A stretch of DNA of 64,000 bases from Chryseobacterium sp. C-71 (lineage in GTDB: Bacteria > Bacteroidota > Bacteroidia > Flavobacteriales > Weeksellaceae). The translations under genes were made by a program, and so were the position numbers. Location of the stretch: the NCBI RefSeq assembly GCF_020911865.1, contig NZ_CP087131.1, positions 3,410,001 through 3,474,000 of the forward strand. Reading direction: 5' to 3'. Numbering within the stretch: position 1 is the first letter of the stretch; each line of letters starts with the position of its first letter. The notes under the pieces were generated by a model that saw only the letters and a program-made list of their open reading frames with translations, ran no database searches and was not told where the DNA came from. Positions 16,695 through 25,550 of the stretch are shown in pieces.

Positions 16695-17570
16695 ATGCAA
16701 CAAAAAACATACACAGGACAGCCTGTAATTACATTGAATAACGGAATTGATATTCCCGCTTTAGGCTTCGGAGTTTGGCAAATGGAAGATATGCAGGAAT
16801 GCGAAAACGCTGTTGTAAAAGCCATTGAAACAGGTTACAGAATGATTGATACGGCTGCTATTTACCAAAATGAAACTGCAGTTGGAAATGCTATAAAAAA
16901 CAGTGGAATAGACAGAGAAGATTTGTTCGTTACTTCAAAATTATGGGTTCAGGATACGACCTATGACAAAGCGAAAGCTGCTTTTCAGAGAACTCTCGAC
17001 AGATTGCAATTGGATTATCTAGATATGTATCTTATCCATTGGCCGTATTCGAATTTTATCGGAGCCTGGAAAGCGATGGAAGAGTTATATCATGAAGGGA
17101 AAATCAAAGCAATTGGCGTTTGTAATTTTACGGTGGAGAAATTGGAAGAGCTAAAAGCAAACTCGACTGTTCTTCCGGTGATTAATCAAATTGAATTGCA
17201 CCCGATTTTCCAGCAAAAAGAACTTCAGGTTTATAACAGAGAAAATAATATCGTAACACAACCCTGGAGTCCACTAGGGAACGGAAATGCCGATCTTTTA
17301 GATAATCAGGATTTAAAAAATATTGCCGAAAAATACAATAAAACTGTTGCTCAGGTTATTCTGAGATGGCATTTGCAGGAAGGGTTCTGTGTGATTCCCA
17401 AGTCTGTGACACCTTCAAGAATTGAAGAGAATTTCAATGTTTTTGATTTTGAATTATCAGAAGAAGAAATGGATGTTGTCCGTTCTTTAGACACCGGAAA
17501 AAGGTTGTTTTTTGACCCGAAAGATCCGTCTTGGGAAGAAAAAATGTTGAATGCTGTGGCGGATATTTAG
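16695..17570 (+). CDS. Aldo/keto reductase
   Basis: This 291-residue cytosolic TIM-barrel oxidoreductase uses NADPH to reduce aldehydes and ketones. The catalytic tetrad is intact: D52 and Y57 (MIDTAAIYQNE), K82 (VTSKLW) and H115 (YLIHWPYS). The NADP-binding IPKSVTPSRIEEN segment is near residues 239-251. It follows the LysR gene by 39 bp on the same strand and probably belongs to the same stress unit, with electrophilic carbonyls as likely substrates. Confidence 0.93.
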   Translation: MQQKTYTGQPVITLNNGIDIPALGFGVWQMEDMQECENAVVKAIETGYRMIDTAAIYQNETAVGNAIKNSGIDREDLFVTSKLWVQDTTYDKAKAAFQRTLDRLQLDYLDMYLIHWPYSNFIGAWKAMEELYHEGKIKAIGVCNFTVEKLEELKANSTVLPVINQIELHPIFQQKELQVYNRENNIVTQPWSPLGNGNADLLDNQDLKNIAEKYNKTVAQVILRWHLQEGFCVIPKSVTPSRIEENFNVFDFELSEEEMDVVRSLDTGKRLFFDPKDPSWEEKMLNAVADI

Positions 17571-17860
17571 TCAATTTAATTTTAAATATAAAAACAATAA
17601 CAGAATTAAAATTAGGTATATAATCCTAAGATTAATTTTTTTTAAATAATTATTGTGAATTTAAATATTATGTTAAATGATTTATAATTAGCTATTTAAC
17701 ATAATGTATTTTTCATGAAAAAGTGATATTTTTTTGTGTATATAGTTTTTTTTCTCTTTCTTTGGAAAAGTTAAAACCAAATGCGCATTAAGTTTCAACG
17801 AATTATTAATATTTAAAAATTAACTTAAAACGAAAAAAAACATTTTTGACTTTATCACTT

Positions 17861-18139
17861 ATGATTAGTGCACTTTCTTTTGCTAACGAAGTAAATTCTA
17901 ACGTAAACAGTATTGATACTTCTACATCAATTCAAAATACAATTGCTGTTAGTGATGTGAAAATAGATAAAGCGACAGACGATGTGTTATCGATTTGTAC
18001 CATTACTATTACAGAAACAAATCATTTTGGTATGGTTATTAATCAATGGCAGAAATCTTATTATGTAGCCGATTGGGATTTTGCGGGTTGTAAAGCTATC
18101 GGAGATTTAAGAGTTGCACAACTAAATTCTCAATTGTAA
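17861..18139 (+). CDS. Small exported protein with an apparently eroded start
   Basis: The first ATG is at 17861 (MISALSFANEV), but this leaves only half a signal peptide. The frame is open upstream through codons reading KKTFLTLSL, and a CGA stands where an initiator would be expected (17831). A TTG at 17846 is an alternative start. The mature protein, about 80 residues, has two cysteines (ICTITI and AGCKAIG) and resembles small secreted proteins of Chryseobacterium; I do not know its role. A terminator-like hairpin follows, just before the first GLPGLI gene. Confidence 0.55.
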   Translation: MISALSFANEVNSNVNSIDTSTSIQNTIAVSDVKIDKATDDVLSICTITITETNHFGMVINQWQKSYYVADWDFAGCKAIGDLRVAQLNSQL

Positions 18140-18153
18140 CACAATTAAATAAA

Positions 18154-18185
18154 GGAGTAGTGGTGTAAACCATTACTCCGTTTTT
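18154..18185 (+). terminator. Hairpin with T-run directly before the first GLPGLI gene
   Basis: GGAGTAGTGGT-GTAA-ACCATTACTCC forms an 11-pair stem with one G-T wobble, followed by TTTTT. It ends 4 bp before the GLPGLI start codon at 18190, so it may act as an attenuator, or as a terminator with partial read-through, as well as ending the small upstream gene. Confidence 0.65.
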
Positions 18186-18189
18186 AAAT

Positions 18190-18951
18190 ATGAAAATAAA
18201 AACTGTTTTAATTTTACTTATATTGATGGTCAATTATTTAAAATCACAAGACTATCATGTTAAATATGTCAACAATGTTTCAAGTATTGCAACTGTTGAT
18301 GAAGATTTATATATTTCTAAAAACAAAATTATTAGTGTCAGAGATTCTGTCATAAATTTCAATACTGTAAATAACAGCAATGCTGCTTATAACCAAAATA
18401 ATAATTCGATTCAAATATCTTCAAGAAGTGTACCTTACAAAGTTATTTATTTAAAAAATATAGATAATAAAAAAATTGAGTATAGTGAATATTTAGGTGG
18501 TAAAAAGTATCTTATTGAAGATAATTTACCATTATTTGATTGGAAAATTAACTTTAAATCAATAAAGCAAATTGCTAATTATACTTGCTATGAAGCAAAA
18601 ATGAATTATAGAGGTAGTAAAATTATTGCTTTTTTTACAAAAGAAATACCTATTTCAACCGGACCTTTCAAATTTGGTGGTTTACCAGGATTAATTTTGG
18701 AAATTTCTGAAGAGGGTAAAAATTATAACTCATGGAAAGCTAATGTTGTTGAGAAACTTAAAGGAAATATTGATATTAAAAATGATAATTCTAATCACGT
18801 AAATATGAGAGAATTTTTAATTCTTGAAGAGAAAGAAAATGAAAAATCATTTTTGAAAAAGACTTCAAGTTTGGCTAAAGATGTTGTTATAAAAAGAATG
18901 AAAGTTCCTAGGCAGGGAATAGAAAAGAAATATGAATGGGAAAATGAATAA
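18190..18951 (+). CDS. GLPGLI family protein
   Basis: This 253-residue exported protein has a signal peptide (about residues 1-19, ending VNYLKS). It carries the family signature near residues 158-170 (GPFKFGGLPGLILEI), preceded by IIAFFTKEIP, the usual approach to the motif. GLPGLI proteins are Bacteroidota-specific, exported and of unknown function. A second GLPGLI gene begins 3 bp after its stop, so the pair is one operon. It is AT-rich like its neighbour. Confidence 0.88.
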   Translation: MKIKTVLILLILMVNYLKSQDYHVKYVNNVSSIATVDEDLYISKNKIISVRDSVINFNTVNNSNAAYNQNNNSIQISSRSVPYKVIYLKNIDNKKIEYSEYLGGKKYLIEDNLPLFDWKINFKSIKQIANYTCYEAKMNYRGSKIIAFFTKEIPISTGPFKFGGLPGLILEISEEGKNYNSWKANVVEKLKGNIDIKNDNSNHVNMREFLILEEKENEKSFLKKTSSLAKDVVIKRMKVPRQGIEKKYEWENE

Positions 18952-18954
18952 CAT

Positions 18955-19794
18955 ATGAAATTATTTAGCGTGTTTTTTTTCTTATGTTTTAATGTTTTGT
19001 TCTCACAAAATATTCGAGTGACATACGATTATAAGTTTAAAATTGATTCATTGAACACTGAAAATATTGATTCTGAGATTATGATTTTAGATATTTTCAA
19101 AAATCAATCAATATTTATAAGCCAGACAAAATATGTACATGATTCATTAGCTAGTGAAAGATATGATAACCAAAGAATAAATAACTCAATACCTTTTGAT
19201 ATGGATAAATCAAAGGTTAAAGAATATATAACTAAAGACTATTTATCCCATCAAAATTTATTACATACGCAGATTGGATCACAATCATATATCATACCTG
19301 AGAAAAATCTTTTAAAATGGAAAATTTTGAAAGATATAAAAACCATCAAAGGAATCAATGTACAAAAAGCATCAACAAATTTTTTAGGTAGAAACTGGAT
19401 TGCTTGGTTTAGCAATGAATATACTGTTCAGGATGGTCCTTATAAATTTAATGGATTACCAGGGTTAATCTTGGAATTATATGATGATAGTTTCAGTCAT
19501 CATTTTACTATGTTAGGTATTTTAAAATATAAAGATAAAAATTATCACTATAAAAGCCAAGTTATAAAGGAATTAGAAATCACGAGTCAAGATTTTACAA
19601 AATTATGGCATGACTTTCTTAAAAATCCTTCTAAAAATTATGTTTCTCAAACATCAAACTCTAATATAGGAATGACTATAACCTTTGATGGTAAGTCATA
19701 TTCTGAAAGCGAAATTTTACGAGAAATAGAGAAGAGAGAAAAAGAAAAATACAAAAAAATTAATAATTTTTTAGATTTAGAATTATACCAATGA
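18955..19794 (+). CDS. GLPGLI family protein
   Basis: This 279-residue exported protein has a signal peptide (about residues 1-17, ending NVLFS). The signature is at about residues 160-174 (GPYKFNGLPGLILEL), with NWIAWFSNEYTVQD ahead of it. It is a diverged paralogue of the upstream protein; the N-terminal halves differ strongly while the motif region is conserved. The function is unknown. The C-terminus is Lys/Glu-rich and probably helical. Confidence 0.88.
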   Translation: MKLFSVFFFLCFNVLFSQNIRVTYDYKFKIDSLNTENIDSEIMILDIFKNQSIFISQTKYVHDSLASERYDNQRINNSIPFDMDKSKVKEYITKDYLSHQNLLHTQIGSQSYIIPEKNLLKWKILKDIKTIKGINVQKASTNFLGRNWIAWFSNEYTVQDGPYKFNGLPGLILELYDDSFSHHFTMLGILKYKDKNYHYKSQVIKELEITSQDFTKLWHDFLKNPSKNYVSQTSNSNIGMTITFDGKSYSESEILREIEKREKEKYKKINNFLDLELYQ

Positions 19795-19800
19795 ATTTAA

Positions 19801-19853
19801 AATAAAGACTTAAAATTTTCAGAAGGTAATTTTTAAAGTTTTAAGTCTTTATT
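19801..19853. terminator. Bidirectional terminator between GLPGLI and mpl genes
   Basis: AATAAAGACTTAAAA and its exact 15-base complement (19839-19853) flank a 23-base loop between converging genes. The T-run follows on the plus strand. Confidence 0.65.
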
Positions 19854-19854
19854 T

Positions 19855-21192
19855 TTACTTCGTTAAATCTAATCCTCCAAAATTACCAGAACTCATCATC
19901 ATATAAACGCCCTGAGTTTTATCTAATAAATCCCAATAGGCATGGAGTTCTTCAGCGTTGGTAAAGACTTTCAGATTTTCGTTTTTAAATTTTTCTTTGA
20001 TTAAATCAGGAGAAATAGGATCCATTCTTTTGATCTTTAAAGCATCTTCAGAATAGAAAGCGATAGCTTCATCCAAACCATCCATTGCGTGGTCATATTG
20101 TTCTAAAAATACAGGATTCAAACTAGAGTAGGTGTGCAACTCAAGAAAACCGTACTTTTTTTCATTTTTAAATTGTTCACAAAATGCTTTCACCACAGCT
20201 TTTACCTTGCTTGGTGCATGTGCGAAGTCTTTATAAAGAATTCCCTTGTCTTCTCTTTCCACTTTTTCAAGACGTTTTGAAGCACCTTTGAAACTCATGA
20301 TGGCATCATAGAAATCTTCATCCATAATCCCTAAAGTATGACAGATATGCCTTGCTCCTTCAAGATTTAATAAATTGTGCGCTCCAAAAACAGAAAGCGG
20401 AATATCTCCCATTTCGGTTTTTAAATGAACTTTTCCACTTACGATTTCGTATTCAGGCGTTTTGTAAGGTATTTTTCTGAAATAATTTTCGGCATTTTCA
20501 ACCACTCTTACTACTTCCTGATCTTCTTCATTATACACCAAAACTCCTCCAGGAGTGATGCTTGCCACAAACCTTCTGAATTGCTCAATGTAATCATCAA
20601 ATGTTTTGAAAACATTGATATGATCCCACGCAATTCCGCTCAATAAAGCGATATTGGGTTGATATAGTAAGAATTTTGAACGAAGATCGATAGGTGAGGA
20701 AAGATATTCGTCCCCTTCCAAAACCATGAAATCATTATCTTTCGTCAGTTTTACCATACAGTCGAAACCTTCAAGCTGTGCTCCTACCATGTAATCGACA
20801 TCTTTCTGATGGAAATTCAGAACATGAAGAATCATCGATGTGATCGTCGTTTTCCCGTGAGAACCAGCGATGACAACTCTTGTTTTGGTTTTTGACTGTT
20901 CGTATAAAAATTCAGGATAAGAATATATTTTTAACCCTAATTCTTTTGCTTTTGCCAGTTCAGGATTGTCCTGATGAGCGTGCATTCCAAGAATTACGGC
21001 ATCAATATCTGATGTTATTTTCTCAGGAAACCAACCCAATTCTTCGGGAAGAATTTCTTTTTTCTCAAGTCTTGATTTTGAAGGTTCAAAAATGGCATCA
21101 TCTGAGCCGGAAACTTCATATCCTTTATCTTTTAACGCAATCGCAAGGTTGTGCATGGCGCTTCCGCCGATGGCGATGAAATGGGTTTTCAA
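19855..21192 (-). CDS. mpl: UDP-N-acetylmuramate:L-alanyl-gamma-D-glutamyl-meso-diaminopimelate ligase
   Basis: This 445-residue cytosolic Mur-ligase-family enzyme recycles cell-wall tripeptide by joining it to UDP-MurNAc. It has the N-terminal Rossmann domain (HFIAIGGSAMHNLAIAL), the ATP-binding P-loop GSHGKTTITSM near residues 110-120, the LEGDEY segment and the C-terminal ligase domain. The GGSAMHNLA start and the overall length favour Mpl over MurC (GIGGxGMS). It precedes a lipoprotein gene only by convergence of reading direction, so no operon role is evident beyond possible cotranscription with upstream minus-strand genes. Confidence 0.9.
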   Translation of the reverse strand: MKTHFIAIGGSAMHNLAIALKDKGYEVSGSDDAIFEPSKSRLEKKEILPEELGWFPEKITSDIDAVILGMHAHQDNPELAKAKELGLKIYSYPEFLYEQSKTKTRVVIAGSHGKTTITSMILHVLNFHQKDVDYMVGAQLEGFDCMVKLTKDNDFMVLEGDEYLSSPIDLRSKFLLYQPNIALLSGIAWDHINVFKTFDDYIEQFRRFVASITPGGVLVYNEEDQEVVRVVENAENYFRKIPYKTPEYEIVSGKVHLKTEMGDIPLSVFGAHNLLNLEGARHICHTLGIMDEDFYDAIMSFKGASKRLEKVEREDKGILYKDFAHAPSKVKAVVKAFCEQFKNEKKYGFLELHTYSSLNPVFLEQYDHAMDGLDEAIAFYSEDALKIKRMDPISPDLIKEKFKNENLKVFTNAEELHAYWDLLDKTQGVYMMMSSGNFGGLDLTK

Positions 21193-21194
21193 AT

Positions 21195-21635
21195 TTATGG
21201 AGTGTTTTTTACGTTTTTACTGATGATGTTTTGGAAAGTATTCACGATCTGATCCCAGTTTTTCTGAAACTGAGGCATAATCATGCTTGCATCGGTTTTA
21301 TTGGCACTGTTTTCACCATTTTTTACATTGATGGAAACGGCAACACGGTCGTATATTTTTTTGTGATCTTCGGCAATATGTCTGAAGTTATTCTGAGTCA
21401 AAACCTGATTAAGATTTTGAATTTCTTCACTGGTAAGTTTGAAAGTTGTTTTGGATTTCTTTCCCTGACCTTCGAAAGAATAATGTGCTTCATTCCCTTT
21501 GATCAAAAGGTTTTCATAGATCGGTGCATAACCGCCGCTTTTTGAATAACTGATATCAAAATCTGAATAAACTTTCTGGCTGTTACAAGAAACCGTGATC
21601 ATGATTAAGAATAATATCGCTATTAATTTTTTCAT
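21195..21635 (-). CDS. Lipoprotein of unknown function
   Basis: I use the ATG at 21635 because MKKLIAILFLIMITVSC is a lipoprotein signal with the cysteine at residue 17; the frame opens 33 codons earlier, inside the upstream acyltransferase gene. The mature part is about 129 residues with no motif I recognise. An acidic/amide-rich helix near TSEEIQNLNQVLTQNNF may follow a beta sandwich. It begins 17 bp after the acyltransferase stop codon and its stop lies 2 bp before the mpl start, so a plsC-lipoprotein-mpl transcript is likely. Confidence 0.65.
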   Translation of the reverse strand: MKKLIAILFLIMITVSCNSQKVYSDFDISYSKSGGYAPIYENLLIKGNEAHYSFEGQGKKSKTTFKLTSEEIQNLNQVLTQNNFRHIAEDHKKIYDRVAVSINVKNGENSANKTDASMIMPQFQKNWDQIVNTFQNIISKNVKNTP

Positions 21636-21651
21636 AATGACTTTAAATTTT

Positions 21652-22452
21652 TTATGGATTGGGTTGTTCAGACTTCTTAGCTTTAATTTCTTCATCATAG
21701 GTATGAAGTACGTTGAAATCCTCAGTCTGCTCAATAGCGGTCATGATTTTCAGAAGAATTTGTTGTGCATTTTCTTCGTCATAGTTGATGTCCAATGGTT
21801 TTTTAAATTCCATTGTTGGTTTTACTCCGGTTACTTTTACACGAAGTCCTTTTTTATCAAACGCTCTTCTGAATCCATTTATTTTAATTGGAATAACGAT
21901 TGGTCTTTGATTTTTAATCAGTTTTGCCGTTCCTTTTCTTCCCTGCGCAAATGCTGCGGTCGTTCCTTGCGGGAAAGTGGCCACCCAACCGTTGTCTAAG
22001 GCTTTCATGATGTTATCAATTTCGCCTAAATCAACCATTCTGTTGACATTTTTACCTTCAGCTCTCCATGTTCTTTTAACAGTTACTGCGCCTGCGATTT
22101 TAAAAATTTTCGGAAGGATTCCTTTATTCATGGTTTCTTCTGCGGCAACATAATAAAAATCGACTCTTGGGTTAAGAAGATAAATCGGGTTTTTAATTGT
22201 ATTTAAATAGCCATTGTTTACTGCACAAAATGCATGATACATTGCAGCAACGTCAGCAAAATAAGTCTGATGATTGGAAACAAAAAGGACATTAGAATCC
22301 GGAAGGTCTACTAAATGTTCTGTTCCGGTAATTTTTAGCTTGTTAAAACCATTAAACCTTCTGTAAGAAACGATTCCCAGAATAAAAATGATAAACCTTT
22401 TTAAAAAATAAGGAGTGCCGAACGAATCGGTGAATATGTTCTTCTTCGCCAT
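21652..22452 (-). CDS. 1-acyl-sn-glycerol-3-phosphate acyltransferase family protein
   Basis: This 266-residue membrane-associated protein has the PlsC acyltransferase signatures: H61-x4-D67-type NHQTYFAD, and FPQGTTAAFAQGRKG as block III. A hydrophobic N-terminal helix (about residues 18-30) anchors it to the inner membrane. The expected role is acyl transfer to lysophosphatidate or a similar lyso-lipid in membrane lipid synthesis. It is the middle of a Nudix-PlsC-lipoprotein-Mpl minus-strand series. Confidence 0.85.
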   Translation of the reverse strand: MAKKNIFTDSFGTPYFLKRFIIFILGIVSYRRFNGFNKLKITGTEHLVDLPDSNVLFVSNHQTYFADVAAMYHAFCAVNNGYLNTIKNPIYLLNPRVDFYYVAAEETMNKGILPKIFKIAGAVTVKRTWRAEGKNVNRMVDLGEIDNIMKALDNGWVATFPQGTTAAFAQGRKGTAKLIKNQRPIVIPIKINGFRRAFDKKGLRVKVTGVKPTMEFKKPLDINYDEENAQQILLKIMTAIEQTEDFNVLHTYDEEIKAKKSEQPNP

Positions 22453-22480
22453 TTTTCAATTAAACATAATATCTGCAAAG

Positions 22481-23110
22481 TTACATTTTTTTAATCAACT
22501 GACTGAACTCGCTTAGTATCATTGCGGTTGCTCCCCAAATGATATATTCGTTGAAATTAATCACAGGAACTTCTTTTCCTCCTGCACCTGGTAATGACAT
22601 TATTTCCGGTGAATCTGGAAGATTGAGAAATGAGGTGATTGGAAACTCAATAACTTCTACAGCCTCACTTTCCTGAAGAATAAATTCAGGATTTCTTTTT
22701 GAATATGAAATGTAAGGATACACATAAAAATTACTTGGCGGAATGTAAATAGGAGACATCTCACGGATGATTCTTACATATGGTTTTTCTAAACCAATTT
22801 CTTCTGATGTTTCACGGATAGCAGTTTCAGCAAAATCACGGTCATATTCTTCACGTTTTCCTCCGGGTAAAGATATTTGTCCGCTGTGTCTGTCGCGTTC
22901 ATTCTCTGTTCTTTGGATGAGTGGAAAAAACCATTCGTTGTCCCTTAGATAAAGAACAATATTGACCGCAGCAAATTTTGGGTTGTTTTTAATGATCTGA
23001 TCATGGGTAAGTACTTCACGGTATGGCGGCGAGAAAACTCCATGTGCATTGGCGCCGCCCAGCTGGGCTTTTTTGATTTTCTGCAATAAATCTTTTCCAA
23101 AACTTTCCAT
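22481..23110 (-). CDS. Nudix hydrolase, CoA pyrophosphatase type
   Basis: This 209-residue cytosolic protein has a Nudix box at about residues 90-115 (GGKREEYD then TAIRETSEEIGL) with the REx2EE metal-binding core. The upstream SGQISLPGGK matches the UPF0035/CoA-pyrophosphatase signature of NudL-like enzymes, which cleave coenzyme A to phosphopantetheine and 3',5'-ADP. The length fits that group. It is the first gene of the minus-strand series ending at mpl and diverges from the curli locus. Confidence 0.85.
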   Translation of the reverse strand: MESFGKDLLQKIKKAQLGGANAHGVFSPPYREVLTHDQIIKNNPKFAAVNIVLYLRDNEWFFPLIQRTENERDRHSGQISLPGGKREEYDRDFAETAIRETSEEIGLEKPYVRIIREMSPIYIPPSNFYVYPYISYSKRNPEFILQESEAVEVIEFPITSFLNLPDSPEIMSLPGAGGKEVPVINFNEYIIWGATAMILSEFSQLIKKM

Positions 23111-23202
23111 ATCTCAAAATTACTAATATATCTTATAAAAAGGAATACTTGTTGATATTAATTAACTATAATTTTTCTTTCAATTTCTCTACCGTATTTT
23201 TA

Positions 23203-23335
23203 CGTAGTTCTCAACTACCTACTACTAGTGACTGGCTCAAACTGAAAACGGTTACTATTCAAACTGTATCCAATGATATTATAAATTTACCCTTTTATGG
23301 TGGTATTTTTCAGGCTGTGATAGCTCTAAATTTGT
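23203..23335 (+). promoter_or_regulatory. Major curlin promoter region with CGTAG..ACTAC site
   Basis: The near-palindrome CGTAGTTCTCAACTAC (23203-23218) contains GTAGTT-N3-AACTAC, followed by another ACTAC word (23222-23226, in CTACTACTAG). A -7 element TAAATTTG (23328-23335) lies 27 bp before the start codon. The site resembles the tandem palindromes at both hcp promoters but has two extra bases in the middle and lies farther from the -7. Confidence 0.5.
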
Positions 23336-23361
23336 ATCACTAACCAATAAAATTTTGTACC

Positions 23362-24876
23362 ATGAAAAAATTATTAACAAGTGCGTTTGTTGTTTTATCA
23401 GCAGGCTTCGCTTTAGCACAAAACAGTGACAATACAGTAACACAGGGTGGAAATAATAACTCTGCGACCGTTACACAACTAGGTTTACAATCTTTCGGTA
23501 ATGAAAACGTTACTACCCAAACAGGAAACGGAAATGATGTAAACGTATACCAAAGAAGTAACAGTGCTCGTAACAAGGCGGCTACTACGCAAACTGGTAA
23601 TCTTAATGATGCTACAGTAAGTCAGGGACAAGGCTTTTCTGCAGGTGGAGTAGAAGTTGTACAGAATCAGAATGGTCTTAGCAATGACGCTGCTGCTACT
23701 CAACAGTTCAGTTTTGGGTCTAAAATCAGACAAGATCAGGATGGATGGTTCAACGACGCTACAGCTACTCAAGGTGGAGGCGATGTGAGATCAAACATCG
23801 CTCAAAATCAGGATGGTAATGCAAATACTGCTACAGCTTCGCAAAGCCAAACAGGTTTTACACGTCCAAGCGGTGTCTTCAGCACAGCTAACGATATTAA
23901 TCAGGTACAAGACGGTAATTTAAATGATGCTACTGCTTCTCAAGTAGGATTTTTGAATGACTTGGATCAAATACAAGACGGAAACTTAAACAGTGCTACT
24001 TCTACACAAACGGGAGAAAGACATGATGCAACACAAGATCAAGACGGTAATTTCAACGATGCATCTGTAGCACAAACAGGAGTTCGTCAAACATCAACTC
24101 AGAATCAGGACGGAAATCTAAATGACGCTTCGGTAACTCAAGCTGGAAATGATCATACTGCGACTCAAAACCAAAACGGTAATTTCAACGGTGCTTCTGC
24201 TACACAATCTGGTGGTTCTTCTTGGATCTCTCAATCTCAAACCGGAAATGGAAATGATGCATCTGCTAATCAATCTGGAGGTACTTTCAACGGTGCAATG
24301 CAAATTCAAAGCGGTAACAACAATGATGCTTCTTTAGACCAAGTAGGAAACAGCAACGAAGGTGGACAGTTTCAGACAGGATTGAGAAACAACGCTGTAG
24401 GTACTCAGACAGGAAATAACAACTCACTAGATGCTAACCAAAATGGTAACGATAATGATGCCTACGTTATGCAAAGTAACAACTGGAACAGAGCTGAAAT
24501 AGACCAAATCGGTAATGATAACTACGCAAGCGCAGATCAAAGCGGAACAGCAAGCAGCATGGGAACTAGAAATGTAATTACAATGTTACAGGATGGTGAC
24601 AACAACAGTTCTATAGGAGAACAATCTGTTGGAAACAGCAATCTTTTGGTCACTAACCAGTATGGTAACAGTAATACTTCTGAAGGCTACCAAATGGGTA
24701 ATAGCAACACAGCTACTATCAATCAAGGTTCAGGAGCACTTAATGCAAATAGTAACGAATCATATATTACTCAAAACGGTAATACCAATGCAGTTACTGT
24801 AAACCAAATGACTAACGGAAACTATCATATTTCAAACCAGGTTGGTAATGCAAATACAATTGTAGTAAACCAATAA
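23362..24876 (+). CDS. csgA: Major curlin subunit (CsgA-like amyloid protein)
   Basis: This 504-residue protein has a signal peptide (cleaved near AGFALA-QN) followed by roughly 25-30 curlin-type repeats with the pattern Q-x-G-x-x-N-x-A and frequent NQDGNLNDA units. These build stacked beta-strand-loop-strand turns of the extracellular amyloid fibre. It is more than three times the length of E. coli CsgA (about 150 residues, five repeats). The C-terminus ends in NTIVVNQ, as in polymerising repeats. It has its own promoter and terminator, so it can be made in excess over the downstream secretion genes. Confidence 0.9.
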   Translation: MKKLLTSAFVVLSAGFALAQNSDNTVTQGGNNNSATVTQLGLQSFGNENVTTQTGNGNDVNVYQRSNSARNKAATTQTGNLNDATVSQGQGFSAGGVEVVQNQNGLSNDAAATQQFSFGSKIRQDQDGWFNDATATQGGGDVRSNIAQNQDGNANTATASQSQTGFTRPSGVFSTANDINQVQDGNLNDATASQVGFLNDLDQIQDGNLNSATSTQTGERHDATQDQDGNFNDASVAQTGVRQTSTQNQDGNLNDASVTQAGNDHTATQNQNGNFNGASATQSGGSSWISQSQTGNGNDASANQSGGTFNGAMQIQSGNNNDASLDQVGNSNEGGQFQTGLRNNAVGTQTGNNNSLDANQNGNDNDAYVMQSNNWNRAEIDQIGNDNYASADQSGTASSMGTRNVITMLQDGDNNSSIGEQSVGNSNLLVTNQYGNSNTSEGYQMGNSNTATINQGSGALNANSNESYITQNGNTNAVTVNQMTNGNYHISNQVGNANTIVVNQ

Positions 24877-24976
24877 GTCTGAATTGAGTTTCTTTTACTT
24901 AAAATGAATGGGTAAGAAATTTAATTTTCTATACGTTAATAAAAGCACAAATTAATTTCATTCATATTAATACTGT

Positions 24977-25007
24977 AAAGGAGAGACCTAGGTTTCTCCT
25001 TTTTTTG
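24977..25007 (+). terminator. Strong terminator after the major curlin gene
   Basis: AAAGGAGA-GACCTAGGTT-TCTCCTTT folds into a long stem with a palindromic ACCTAGGT centre, followed by a run of Ts. It separates the curlin gene from the csgB-csgEFG unit. The rest of the gap (24877-25127) shows no clear -7 element. Confidence 0.8.
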
Positions 25008-25127
25008 GCTAAAATAGTTTAGCGTATAAATACTGAAGCGAGTAACCATAAACAGTGATTTTCTATAAGTAACCGTTTCACGTGTTTTGTAAAGCACTGT
25101 ATTCAAGTACCTTTAAAAAAAATAAAA

Positions 25128-25541
25128 ATGAAAACCTTTGAAAAAATATTTATTACCCTGGCGCTTCTCTCAACGATGTTGGCGAAGTCGCAGCAAATAG
25201 ACTGGAATCGTATCAACAGCCAGACTGCAGTTGATATGATTAATTTACAGACTGCAGACCAATCTTTATCTGCCTCTTCGATTTCACAAATTGCACAAGT
25301 TGGGAATTCGAACATTGCAGATTTAAGTATAAATGCCAAAACGAATATCATCGTGCAGCAATTTGGTGATCAAAACAGTATTTATTTTAACAATGCATTT
25401 TCTTCAAAAGAGGCAAAAACGGCAATTACAACCCAAGGTAACAACAATATAGTTGATATTACAGGAAGTAACAGTATCTCTGAAGGTATGCATCTTAATG
25501 TACAAGGTGAGAATTTGACGGTCTTTATGCGAAATTATTAA
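25128..25541 (+). CDS. csgB: Minor curlin / nucleator (CsgB-like)
   Basis: This 137-residue exported protein (signal about residues 1-20, ending LAKSQ) has curlin-like units with fewer and less regular repeats: ISQIAQVGNSNIADLS, IVQQFGDQNSIYFN and TTQGNNNIVDITG. By position and length it fits the nucleator that seeds curli polymerisation at the cell surface. It is 10 bp ahead of the csgE-like gene and probably starts the secretion operon. An alternative is a second structural subunit. Confidence 0.75.
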   Translation: MKTFEKIFITLALLSTMLAKSQQIDWNRINSQTAVDMINLQTADQSLSASSISQIAQVGNSNIADLSINAKTNIIVQQFGDQNSIYFNNAFSSKEAKTAITTQGNNNIVDITGSNSISEGMHLNVQGENLTVFMRNY

Positions 25542-25550
25542 ACTTCTGCT

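Noticed and set aside
23149-23343. 64-residue open frame upstream of the major curlin gene
   Set aside because: It covers the promoter and operator-like sites and ends just before the curlin start; no motif or sensible start context.
23362-24876. DNA-level tandem repeat or CRISPR-like array
   Set aside because: The repetition follows the reading frame of curlin repeats with varied codons, and there are no constant direct repeats with unique spacers.
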